Source: Arachis hypogaea (lineage: Eukaryota; Streptophyta; Magnoliopsida; Fabales; Fabaceae). Taken from it: DNA of 64,000 nucleotides. Position numbers and translations under genes: made by a program. The stretch lies in the NCBI RefSeq assembly GCF_003086295.3, contig NC_092048.1, forward strand, positions 92,608,626-92,672,625, given 5' to 3'. The notes beneath the pieces were generated by a model, which was not told the DNA's origin, did not search any database, and worked only from the letters and a program-made list of their open reading frames with translations. Shown here piece by piece: positions 1 to 9,658 of this stretch; positions within the stretch are counted from its first letter, which is position 1; each line of letters begins with the position of its first letter.

Positions 1-245
1 GTAATATACTCTTGTAATTCTGGTTTATTGAAGGTTTTAAACTTTATTTTATGATATTTTAAATTCTGTTTATTAGGTATAAAAAAACCGAAAAAACCGA
101 CCGAACCAAACCGCTGTTGGTTCGGTTCGGTTCGGTTGTCCAGAAAGCAACCAACCGAATGGTTGATATTAACGTTCAACCGATCAGGTCAGTTCGGTTG
201 GTTTTCGGTCCAAAACCGAACCAAACCGAACCGATTACACCCCTA
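1..245. mobile_element. Terminal part of a hAT-like DNA transposon
   Basis: From about 85 to 235 the sequence is packed with direct and inverted copies of the word GGTTCGG/CCGAACC, and it ends in ATTACACCCCTAA. Such subterminal repeats next to a terminal CAGGGGTGT-like end are common in plant hAT elements and their MITEs. The junction at 245/246 interrupts an LTR, because homology to the second LTR copy of the same element (from 8749) starts exactly at 246. The other end and the target duplication lie left of the window, so class and boundaries remain provisional. No transposase is visible. Confidence 0.4.
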
Positions 246-1155
246 ATTTTGCTTGATTGTGCTTTGATTTCTTTCAAGGGGGAGCACGATAAAGGTAAAA
301 CAAGTTAACTGAGCACTCCTTTGAATCAAGCTTCCTTGTAGCGCTCGGTTAAATCTTCAAACGTAGTGCCTTGATTAATGAACGCTTGGCTCTTGCTCTT
401 AATTATTAATGCCGTTCATTCATTACTAATGCCAATTTAATAATGCAAATGTATGCATGCTTATTAGTGAGCGTGCAACGTTCCATCATTTCATTCATTC
501 TTTAATTGGCATTAGTAATTAAGTTCCATGCATGCTTTCATTAATACCTTGGCAATAATAATAATAATACATGCATGCTTCCATGGTTTTATTAAATAAT
601 GCCAATGCATTCATTTTCAATTAACAATGCCAATTGTATTAACGTTGAAGCATGATGAAATGCATAGTGAAATGCATGCTTTAATAATCCATTTCATTCT
701 TTTGGCATTAATGATTTAATGCTTCATGCATGCATTAATTGGCTTTGTAATGCCAATTAACGTGAAGCTCACTCATATGCATAGTTTATGATGGCATTAG
801 TACTTAGATGCTTCATGGTCATGGGTCACGCTTTTCAAAGCGTGGCCTAAGGTCCAAAGCCTGCTCTAACTTCAAGTGTGCTAAAAATTTTTTTTTTCAC
901 CATTTCTTCACCTACAAGTAATCAAAACAACCAATCAAAGCATCTCCAAATTCACAAGGTTTCTAAATCATTGAAAAACCAACTAATTCTAGCTTAAACC
1001 TTATGATTTTGTGTCAAATAAATGATGGTTGATTGATTTAACAAAATCATGCAAAACCACTCTAAATTACTCACTTACAATGCAAGAAAGTGCATAAAAC
1101 CTAATGAAACAAGTGAAAAATGCTTGAAAAGCTAGCATAAGATGACTTGTCATCA
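246..1155 (-). mobile_element. E1 3' LTR (partial, cut by the hAT-like end)
   Basis: This matches 8749-9658 base for base apart from roughly 15-20 differences counted by eye, and it ends in the same TCATCA. In the minus-strand sense it is the start of the 3' LTR. The rest of this LTR copy is displaced beyond the left edge by the DNA transposon. The high LTR-LTR similarity suggests a fairly recent insertion of E1. Confidence 0.85.
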
Positions 1156-1193
1156 CAACACCAAACTTAAACCTTGCTTGTCCCCAAGCAAGC
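1156..1193 (-). promoter_or_regulatory. E1 polypurine-tract region before the 3' LTR
   Basis: Read on the minus strand this is a GCTTGGGGACAAGC hairpin-like word followed by AAGTTTGGTGTTG directly abutting the LTR start TGATGA. The same arrangement precedes the 3' LTRs at 22226, 31368 and 51187. It is the expected position of plus-strand primer formation. Confidence 0.6.
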
Positions 1194-2204
1194 ACTAAAC
1201 ATAAGAGAAAATGAAATGAAACAGAGAAGTATACATGTCCTTATTTAGCAGATAATTGAACTTGGTTCATGGAGGTTTTATGCAGACAATGGTAGCTCAT
1301 TTATTACTTGCTGGCAGATAAGAAATGTTTCCTTAAAGGTTCATTAGAGTTGCTGCTATAATGCCTTGCTTTTTCTTGATCCCTTGCTAGCTTTTTCTTT
1401 CTTTCTTTTGCTTAGAAAGCTTATTTATTAATGAAAGCTTGGTGGCAAATGTTACAGCAGCCTTTTGGCTCAACTTTGCTTAACATTTCTTCACCACAGA
1501 CACATGGCTCACAATTTCTTCCTAGGAACATTGATGCCCAGCATCTCTTTGGATTACTAAATGTTTTGTAACTAGGTAGCTCTTGATGGTGGACTTTCAG
1601 TTGGCAATCCCAGATCAGTTGATCTAAGTGGCCAAGTTTCAAAATACTCCTTAGAACCTACTTGTCCAAGCATATCCCAGTACGAAAACACCACAGACAT
1701 ATGTCCTAGGGTCTAAGCTATTGGTGTCTAGCCTTATTGTTTGTTTCTTTGCCAATTCTTGGATTTTCTTTTTTTTTTCTTTTTCTGTCTTATTTTGCTT
1801 CATTCTCAAAGGGATTTCATTAATAAAAGACTTTATAGTAGGAAAATAATTCATACTTCAAAGAACATGTTATTATGAAGCTTTTGTTATTTGAGCTAAT
1901 CATTAAATCAAACAAATACCACCACTGAATTTCATTCTAACTTCTACAACTTTGAACATTCACTTTTCTAAATCAAACATTTCTCTTTTATTTATTGCAG
2001 AAGGGAACAAAACAAAATTCAAGCTAATGATGGATGACAAACACAATATGCAGGCTAGCATTCTTAGCAAATATTTCCACTTGCACTTAATTGAACACTT
2101 CAACAAGACATGTAGGACTTTCCAAATTAAAATACTTCAAAGCAACAAGGATTAAGTGTTAATACAACCTGTGGGGAATGTCTCTCAGCTTTTCCTTCTG
2201 TCAT
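1194..2204. other. E1 3' non-coding internal region, left part
   Basis: AT-rich sequence between the E1 3' LTR and a solo LTR. Short ORFs on both strands resemble nothing I know, and I see no conserved domain. It corresponds to the long untranslated stretch that related elements carry between the last ORF and the polypurine tract. Confidence 0.5.
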
Positions 2205-3688
2205 TGATAAACCCATATTTTATGATATATCTTGTGCTTAATCTGAGTGATTTATTCAATCCTTCACCCACTTATTCATATTAATTGTATGGTTTTACTT
2301 TCCCTTCCTTATTATGTGATGTATGTGAAAAAAATGTTTCCTATGCTTAAAAATAATTATTTTGATTACCCTTTATTTCCATTCGATGCCGTGATTTGTG
2401 TGTTGAGTAGTTTCAGATCTTCTAAGGCAGGAATGACTTAAAGGATGGAAAGGAAACATACAAAAATGGAAGGAAAGCACAAAACGGAGTTTTTGAAGAA
2501 ACTGGCATCCATGCGATCGCATGGGCGATGCAGCCGCATGCCAGTGCGAATCAACAGCGACGCGACCGCATGACTGACGCGATCGCGCGCCACAAGCAGA
2601 ACACATATGACGAGGTCGCATGACTGAAGCGACTGCCTGACAAGGAAAACTCCGAATGACGCGACCGCGTGACCCACGCGGACGCGTGACAGAGGCCACG
2701 CACCAGAAATTGCAGAAAACGCTCCCAGCGATTTTTGAAGCCCTTTTTGGCCCAAATCCAAGTCTAGAAGGCATAGACCAGAGGTTATGAAGTGGGGGAA
2801 CGCATCCATTCAGAGAAGAGTCTCCAATTAGTTATTTTTCCATGATTTAGATTTAGTTTTGAGAGGGGGATTCTCTCCTCTCTCTTTAGGATTAGGATTT
2901 AGATTTAGGATTTTATTCGCTTTCCGGATTATCTCTTTACCAGGTTCAATATTCCTTTTTATTTTGTTCTCAATTTAATTATGAATTCTTCTATGTTACA
3001 GATTACTCTTTGACTTAATGTTATTTGAGGTATTTCAGTTTAATATTGCTTTCTTTTATTTATGTTACTTTTATCCCCAATCTGAAGACATTTTTATTCC
3101 AGTAGATTTACTTTTTCCCTTTTGGTCTTGGTTAAGAAATCAGTAACTCAGGAGTTATCAAACTCAACATGATTGATAATCCTTTTCTTTACTAATTGAA
3201 TTGAACTTCAATAATCCCAATCTTTCCTTAGGGATTAACTAGGATTTGAGGATCTAAATAATTAGTCACTCGAATTTCCTTTGCTCTAGCAAAGGTTAAC
3301 TAAGTGAAATTAAGATTCAATTTTCATCATCATTGATAAGGATAACTAGGATAGGACTTCTAATTTCTCATACCTTGCCAAAAGTGTGTTTTACAGTTAT
3401 TTATTTAATTTACAGTCTTTTACTTACTTTAATTGCAATTTAAATCACTTGTTCCTCATCTTCGAAACCCCAATTTACAATCTTCATAACCAATAATAAG
3501 AACATACTTCCCTGCAGTTCCTTGAGAAGACGACCCGAGGTTTAAATACTCGGTTATCAATTTTAAAGGGATTTGTTACTTGTGACAACCAAAACGTTTG
3601 TATGAAAGAACTTTTGTTGGTTTAGAAACTATACTTGCAACGAGGATTTATCTGCGAATTTCTAGACCACGCAAAAGTTATCTCATCA
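2205..3688 (+). mobile_element. Solo LTR, TGATAAACC family, TSD GTCAT
   Basis: It starts TGATAAACCC and ends TCTCATCA, and is flanked by perfect 5-bp duplications GTCAT at 2200-2204 and 3689-3693. There is no internal region or second LTR, so this is a solo LTR left by LTR-LTR recombination. It holds a CpG-rich cluster of ACGCG/CGATCGC words at about 2510-2705. It sits in the 3' non-coding part of E1, in the opposite orientation. The same family forms the solo LTR at 58250 and the LTRs of E3 and E8. Confidence 0.9.
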
Positions 3689-3693
3689 GTCAT

Positions 3694-4223
3694 CATTATT
3701 TCTCTTTGTTGTACTTCACAGATTGAATGTTTCCTGCATAGTCCTCAAAAGTTGCTTGTTTCTCAAGCCCTTAAGCAAATGGTTAGTGTGCAAGAATTAT
3801 TTGTGGGCTTTTGAACTTACTTTAGTGTGTGAATACCAAACTTAGTCCCTTGCCAATGTTTCTCATGCATCAAATTAACCATATGTGAAACCCTTTTGTC
3901 TTTGCTAAAGGCAATAAAACTAAAAACTAGAAAATAGACACTGGTTAAGTAGTTTCTCTGATTGCTTGGAGCTAGCTACCCTTTATGCAGAAGGTGAAAA
4001 TGTGTTTTTCAATGAAATTTTTTTGGTGGAACACCAAACTTAGAATCTTTCATTCTCCCTTAGATTGTTTTGGTGTGCAATACCAAACTTAGCTCCTTGC
4101 AATACAAGTAAACTTACTCAGCCTTGTTTATTGAAATAGTTGGGAAAAGAAAACTACCTTTGGTTGGGTTGCCTCCCAACAAGCGCTCTTTTAATATCAC
4201 TAGCTTGACATCTTGTTCTTTGA
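3694..4223. other. E1 3' non-coding region, right part
   Basis: Continuation of the E1 internal region after the solo LTR. Near 4162 it has the conserved block GGTTGCCTCCCAACAAGCGC, which is also found just downstream of the last gag-pol codons in E4 (about 25350) and E10 (about 54390). No ORF of note. Confidence 0.55.
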
Positions 4224-5282
4224 TCATGGAGGCTGAAAATCATAGTGTCTTAGCTTTTCTCCTCTTACTGTAAACTTCTTTCCAGTCTCATCTTTGATGA
4301 TCTTTAGGTGTTCAAGTGAAAGGATCCGGTTCATAGTATAGTACTCAGATAATTGTGGACACACCTTCATTGGTTGGGTGTTTATCATCACTTTATCCCC
4401 TGGTGAGAAGCCTTCATTGGAGATTTTCTTATTTCTCCACCCTTTTGGCTTCTTCTTCTTTTCTTTCTCAGAAGATAATTCATGCCTTGGTGGTTCTTTA
4501 TTTGGGGTGTTGAGGTTCTCATCTGGGGGTTTTAGATCTAGTTCCTCCTTAATTTCTTTGGTCTGTTGCACCATCTCAACTTCTTTCAAGCATGGATTTA
4601 GAAGTCTTGGAGTTAATTCATTGAATGCCTCCTTCAAGCTTTGATCTCTGGCCTTATCCTTCATATAATCTTCTTCTTGAGTGGGCTCATGCAGGGTTTT
4701 AAAAACATGGAATGCTAGGTTCTCATCATGCACTCTCAGCAACAATTCCCCTTTTTCAACATCTATCAATGCTCTGCCCGTAGCCAGGAAAGGCCTCCCC
4801 AGGATGATGGAAATGTTAGGGTCTTCTTCCATATCTAGGATGACAAAATCAGCTGGGAGAAGGAATTTCCCCACCTTTACCAGTACATTCTCTACAACTC
4901 CAAGTGCTTGCTGAATGGACTTGTCAGCCATTTGAAGAAGTATTCGTGTGGATTTCAGCTCGAAAATTTTGAGTTTCCTCATTAGAGACAAAGGAATATT
5001 GATGCTGAGTGTCTTGAATATGTCTAGGAATTTTGAGTATTGCTTATCCTCGTTTTCTTTTTTGAACCTCTGAGGGTATGAAAGTTTGGGGATATATGGC
5101 TTCACCCCTTCCTTCTTCTCTTGTAGTTGTGTTTCAAGGATGTCCATATCTCTCTTTGAGCTTTTTGCATTCTCGGTCTTTCTATCCTCTTCACTTCTCT
5201 CTTCTGTCTCTTCTTGTGGAACTTGTCTATTGTGTTCTTCCTGATTGATGGCTTCCTTCTCCCCAGTCTTCTCACTTTTCAC
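4224..5282 (-). pseudogene. E1 retropepsin remnant fused to an integrase C-terminal tail
   Basis: An open frame of 352 codons. Residues about 95-200 are the second half of an Athila-type aspartic protease (ADFVILDMEEDPN, IILGRPFLATGRALIDVEKG). The preceding part, which carries the catalytic CDLGAS in E2 and E4, is absent: a segment reading LSINIPLSL runs straight into MRKLKIFELK. After an acidic, lysine-rich linker, residues about 290-352 (FSPGDKVMINTQP, SLEHLKI, GKKFTVRGEKLRHY) look like the C-terminal end of a Ty3/gypsy integrase. RT, RNase H and the integrase core are therefore missing altogether. The product would be neither an active protease nor an integrase. This is an internally deleted, non-autonomous derivative; that reading is inferred from comparison with the other copies in this window. 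Confidence 0.75.
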
Positions 5283-6149
5283 TATGATTGCTTTGCACTC
5301 CTCCTAATTTGTAGCTTTTCCTTTGTCCCTTGGGTGGTTTTGAGTGGCACTAGGGGATGCATTTGGTTGCTTCTCACCTATCTCTGCAATTTGTTTAACT
5401 ATTTGTTCCATATGCATCTCAAGATTTCTGATTAAAGCTCCTTGGTTTTTACTTGTTATGGCTTGATCTTTCCTTGCTACTTCCTGATCTTGTCTTGCCA
5501 TCTCTTGATTTTTTATGAGTTTCTCTATCATTATGTCTTGGTGCTTCATCATCTTTTCCATCAATATCTCCAAGTTGGAGATCTTTTGAGTGTCTTGTGA
5601 TGTTTGTGGTTGGTTGTGGGGTGTCTAAGGTTGATGGTAGGTGTTTTGGTTAGTGGTTGGGTTATTGGGTGGATAGTAGCTGGAGTTTGGGTAATTGTTT
5701 TGGGGTTTTCTATATGGATTGGGGTTAGTATTTTGCTGGTTGTAGTTCTGGTTGTTTCTTGAGTTGTTTTGGTTTGAATTTCTTTGTCATGGCTGCTGGT
5801 TTTGATTATGGTTATCTCCCCATCTGAGATTTGGATGGTTCTTCCAGGAGGGATTGTAGGTGTCACCATAAACTTCATTTTGGCCTGAGCCTTGGTTGTG
5901 CACATATTGAATTTGTTCCTACTGTTGATCTTCTTGGTTTTCTTTATTTTTCCCCCATGTGGGTGATGGTTGGCTTGTATTCACTACTGCAACTTGGAGG
6001 CTATCAATTCTCTTAGTCATTTGCTCAAATTGTTGCTGGATTTGCTGCTGCATCACCTTGTGTTGAGCTAGGATTGTGTCCACTCCTTCCAACTCTAGCA
6101 CTCCTTTCCTTTGTGATGGTTGGCATTGCCTTTGATGAGCAAAGAAGTA
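5283..6149 (-). pseudogene. E1 gag C-terminal region, broken by stops
   Basis: This links the gag capsid ORF to the protease remnant. Usable pieces are 5919-6101 (Gln-rich, IDSLQVAVVN) and 5304-5573, a charged, probably coiled-coil segment (MEKMMKHQDIMIEKLIKNQ, QAITSKNQGALIRNLE). At least three stop codons interrupt the frame, including TAA at the end of the capsid ORF. The Asn/Gln/Pro-rich middle (about 5580-5880) has drifted most. No zinc knuckle is visible, as in the other Athila-like gags here. Confidence 0.65.
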
Positions 6150-6914
6150 TTAATTATTTGCCACCATATCAATGAGGTTTTGGGCTTTCTTTGCTGTCTT
6201 CATTAATTGCAATGAGCCTCCTGCTGAGTGATCTAGTGTTTCCTGAGCCTTCAGAGTCAATCCTTCATAGAAGTTTTGAAGGATGTCCCATTCATTGAAC
6301 ATTTTAGGGGGACATTTCCTAATCAGGGCCTTGTATCTCTCCCAAGCCTCATAGAGAGATTCTGCATCCATTTGTGTGAAGGTTTGGACCTCTATCTTGA
6401 GCTTGATGATCCTTTGAGGTGGGTAAAACTTGGCTAGAAATTTATTCACTAAATCCTTCCAGCTAGTGATGCTTCCTTGAGGGAAGGCTTCAAGCCATTG
6501 AGCAGCCTTGTCCCTCAATGAAAATGGGAACAACAGCAATTTGTATATTTCTGGATGCATACCATTGGACTTCACTGTATCACAAATCCTCAAGAAGGTA
6601 GATAGATGCTGGTTTGGATCTTCTATTGGGCTTCCTCCATATGAGCAGTTGTTTTGTACCAATGTGATGAGTTGGGGCTTCAATTCAAAGTTGTTTGCAT
6701 TGACATTTGGGGTAAGGATGCTACTCCCACAATGCCTTGGATTAACAAATGTATATGAAGCCAATACTCTCCTTTGTGGTTGACCATTGTTGTTGGCCAC
6801 TCCCACTGGTGGATTTGTTGGGTTCTCCTCCAGTTTTTTTGTACTTTTCTTCAGAGGTTTCCAAAGGTGGAGACCTCTTTCCTTGCTTCTGTCATACAAC
6901 CAAGAAACAAACAC
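6150..6914 (-). CDS. gag: E1 gag polyprotein, capsid part
   Basis: An open frame of 254 codons encoding the core of a Ty3/gypsy gag (retrotransposon gag domain). Key stretches are NNFELKPQLITLVQ, FSLRDKAAQWLEAFP, FYPPQRIIKLKIEVQTF, SLYEAWERYKALIRKCP and SAGGSLQLMKT, at residues about 75-245. This protein would form the virus-like particle in which reverse transcription takes place. The frame opens at a GTG and I see no convincing in-frame ATG. An ATG at about 6894 lies in another frame, so the true start is uncertain and a frameshift near the N terminus is possible. It ends at TAA where the E10 homologue reads on, so it is truncated. It lies about 160 bp from the primer binding site, so E1 has a very short leader compared with E10. 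Confidence 0.75.
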   Translation of the reverse strand: MFVSWLYDRSKERGLHLWKPLKKSTKKLEENPTNPPVGVANNNGQPQRRVLASYTFVNPRHCGSSILTPNVNANNFELKPQLITLVQNNCSYGGSPIEDPNQHLSTFLRICDTVKSNGMHPEIYKLLLFPFSLRDKAAQWLEAFPQGSITSWKDLVNKFLAKFYPPQRIIKLKIEVQTFTQMDAESLYEAWERYKALIRKCPPKMFNEWDILQNFYEGLTLKAQETLDHSAGGSLQLMKTAKKAQNLIDMVANN

Positions 6915-7071
6915 AAAACCAAAAATAAAAACAATTCACTCTACTGATAGAGTGAAGTTAGTGTTAGCTTAAGCAAAAATTCAAACAGTTAATGTGCTTA
7001 GTAAAAAAAAAGAAAAGAAAAAGTGCTTAATCTAGACCACCACCTTACTTAATCATTGTCAATCTAATCAA

Positions 7072-7089
7072 ACTCTGGCAACGGTGCCA
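7072..7089 (-). promoter_or_regulatory. E1 primer binding site (tRNA-Asp type)
   Basis: On the minus strand this reads TGGCACCGTTGCCAGAG, six bases inside the 5' LTR. It resembles the 3' end of plant tRNA-Asp, whose PBS is TGGCGCCGTTGCCGGGGA, with a few mismatches. The same class of PBS is perfect in E10. It fixes E1 as a minus-strand element whose 5' LTR is on the right. Confidence 0.75.
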
Positions 7090-8061
7090 AAAACTTGATG
7101 GGTTGAAACCGAAATTTCAATACCTAAACTCACCGGCAAGTGTACCGGGTCGCATCAAGTAGTAATTACTCACATGAGTGAGGTCGATCCCACAGGGATT
7201 GAAGGATTGAGCAATTTTAGTTAGGTGGTTGATTTAGTTAAGCAAATAAGTGATTATTTGAGTGAATTGTAACCAACAGAATATAAATGACAAGGAATTT
7301 AAAGTGCAGAAAGTAAAATTGTAGAAACTTAAAGTGCAAGATAGTAAATGACTGAAACTTAAATTGCAAGAAATGTAAATAGCTGAAGCTTAGATTGCAA
7401 GAAATGTAAATTGCTTGAATAATAAAGGGGTGTGGGATGCTGGAATTCAGAATTTAATAACAGAAAGTAAAGAAGATGAATTAAGTGCAATAGATCTAAA
7501 CAGAAAGTAAATTCAACTCAATTGCAAGATCTAGGAAAGAAATTCAAGAGCTCAGAGGCTCAATGAGACTAGAAAATAAGTCTAGATCTCAATTCCTTCC
7601 TTGATCCAACAGAAAACAATTTGTAGAAGAAAAGAAAATAAAAATAGTAAAGAAAACTCAGATCCACTTCTTGGAACAATTGAGAAGAGAGGTGAAAGAA
7701 GATTCTCAAACTTAGAATCAATGAAGCTCTTCAATCTCAATTCAAATTCCAAAAGAAGATAGCAAATGTAACAGAAATGAAAATCAAAATCAGAAATCTA
7801 AATCCAAGTCACAATTCCTTAGAATTATGCAGAAGAGAACAAAGATGAATTGTAGATCAAGGATTGAAACAGAATTCCTTCAATCTATATCCACAATTCA
7901 AAAACAGAAAGCAAGAAAATCAAAAGTGAGAACTAGGAGGAGAGAACTCAACTCTCAATCCCAATTCCCAATTCAAAGCTCAAATTCAATGAAAATTCAA
8001 AAGTGAAAGTAAGGGTAAACAAAAAGGTTAAAAAAAACCTCCTCTCTAAATCAAACTAAAT

Positions 8062-8071
8062 CCTATTTATA
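8062..8071 (-). promoter_or_regulatory. TATA box of the E1 LTR
   Basis: TATAAATAGG on the minus strand, identical to the TATA box of the E10 LTRs and of the solo LTR at 36796. It lies about 100 bp downstream (element sense) of the palindromic word cluster, as expected for the U3/R boundary. Confidence 0.55.
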
Positions 8072-8169
8072 CACTTTTTATTTTTGATTTTAGAATTTGG
8101 ACTGGGCTTCTCATTTGGTGAAGAATTGAATCCAAAATAGCAATTGAAGTGAAATTGGCCCATGGTGCA

Positions 8170-8890
8170 CCTCCAGGGGAGCGTTCAGTTAACTGAGCAC
8201 TCCAAATTTGTGAAATTGGTCATGGTGCTGGCTCTAGGGTAGCGTTCAGTTACTTTAAGGTAACTGAGCGTCCCATGTGTTGTGTGACAAGCTTCCTTAG
8301 CAGCCTTGTTGTTGAACTAGCGCTCATGCTTGTTGTCCTTGGCCCAATTGTTGCGTCAAAGCCTTGCTCCAGGTGTGTCTCCATAGCGTTAAGTGAAAAG
8401 CAGTTAACTGAGCACCCTTTGCTAGTATTGGAGGGAGTCTTCTCTTCGAACCTTGGTGGAAGCAATCCAACCAATTTCTTTGTTGCACAAGGTAGCGCTC
8501 AGTGAAGAAGTTTTAACTGAGCGCCCCTTGCTTTGGTATAGCGCCTCATGCTTTAAGTGGAAGCCTCAAGTTCGAATCCTTGCTGAAGCAATTTAGGTGC
8601 CAATTTTTCTTGGCTAAGAGTAGCGCTCCTTCCTTGCAAGTGAGGGCTTCCTTGTTTGAATCCCGGTGGTTGCTCTTTTGCCAATTTCATTTGGTGAAGA
8701 GTAGCGCCCCTCATGGCTCATGTGCAAGGTTCGATCCTTGGCTCCCCCATTTTGCTTGATTGTGCTTTGATTTCTTTCAAGGGGGAGCACGATAAAGGTA
8801 AAACAAGTTAACTGAGCGCTCCTTTGAATCAAGCTTCCTTGTAGCGCTCGGTTAAATCTTCAAACGTAGTGCCTTGCTTAATGAACGCTT
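8170..8890 (-). repeat. Cluster of GCGCTCAGTTAACTGAGCGC-type palindromic words
   Basis: About ten partial or full copies of the words GTAGCGCTCAGT and GTTAACTGAGCGC are spaced at 30-100 bp intervals. Some are joined into near-perfect palindromes (for example at about 8182-8202 and 8242-8272). The words are specific to this LTR family; other LTR families in the window have different palindromic words in the same position. A copy of the right end of the cluster is also present at 285-370. Confidence 0.6.
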
Positions 8891-9658
8891 GGCTCTTGCT
8901 GTTAATTACTAATGCCGTTCATTCATTACCAATGCCAATTTAATAATGCAAATGTATGCATGCTTATTAGTGAGCGTGCAACGTTCCATCATTTCATTCA
9001 TTCTTTAATTGGCATTAGTAATTAAGTTCCATGTATGCTTTCATTAATACCTTGGCAATAATAATAATACATGCATGCTTCCATGGCTTTATTAAATAAT
9101 GCCAATGCATTCATTTTCAATTAACAATGCCAATTGTATTAACGTTGAAGCATGATGAAATGCATAGTGAAATGCATGCTTTAATAATCCATTTCATTCT
9201 TTTGGCATTAATGATTTAATGCTTCATGCATGCATTAATTGGCTTTGTAATGCCAATTAACGTGAAGCTCACTCATATGCATAGTTCATGATGGCATTAG
9301 TACTTAGATGCTTCATGGTCATGGGTCACACTTTTCAAAGCATGGCCTAAGGTCCAAAGCGCGCTCTAACTTCAAAAGTGTGCCAAAAATTCCTTTTTTC
9401 ACCATTTCTTCACCTACAAGTAATCAAAACAACCAATCAAAGTATCTCCAAATTCACAAGGTTTTCTAAATCATTGAAAAACCAACTAATTCTAGCTTAA
9501 ACCTTATGATTTTGTGTCAAATAAATGATGGTTGATTGATTTAACAAAACCATGCAAAACCACTCCAAATTACTCACTTACAATGCAAGAAAGTGCATAA
9601 AACCTAATGAAACAAGTGAAAAATGCTTGAAAAGCTAGCATAAGATGACTTGTCATCA

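Larger units (their letters stand above)
7096..9658 (-). mobile_element. E1 5' LTR (complete, 2563 bp)
   Basis: It begins TGATGGGTTG and ends TTGTCATCA (plus-strand view), with the PBS just outside at 7072-7089 and the matching LTR at 246-1155. It contains a cluster of GCGCTCAGTTAACTGAGCGC-type palindromic words (8170-8890) and a TATA box. The right edge interrupts the protease coding region of E2, so E1 inserted into E2. The 5 bp after it, GCCCC, are the candidate target duplication; the partner copy is outside the window. Confidence 0.9.

Noticed and set aside
85..240. Telomere-like repeat
   Set aside because: The unit GGTTCGG is not the plant telomere TTTAGGG, occurs in both orientations and is next to a transposon-like end.
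2373..2809. Two 120-130 codon ORFs on the minus strand
   Set aside because: They lie wholly in a solo LTR and overlap each other in the CpG word cluster.
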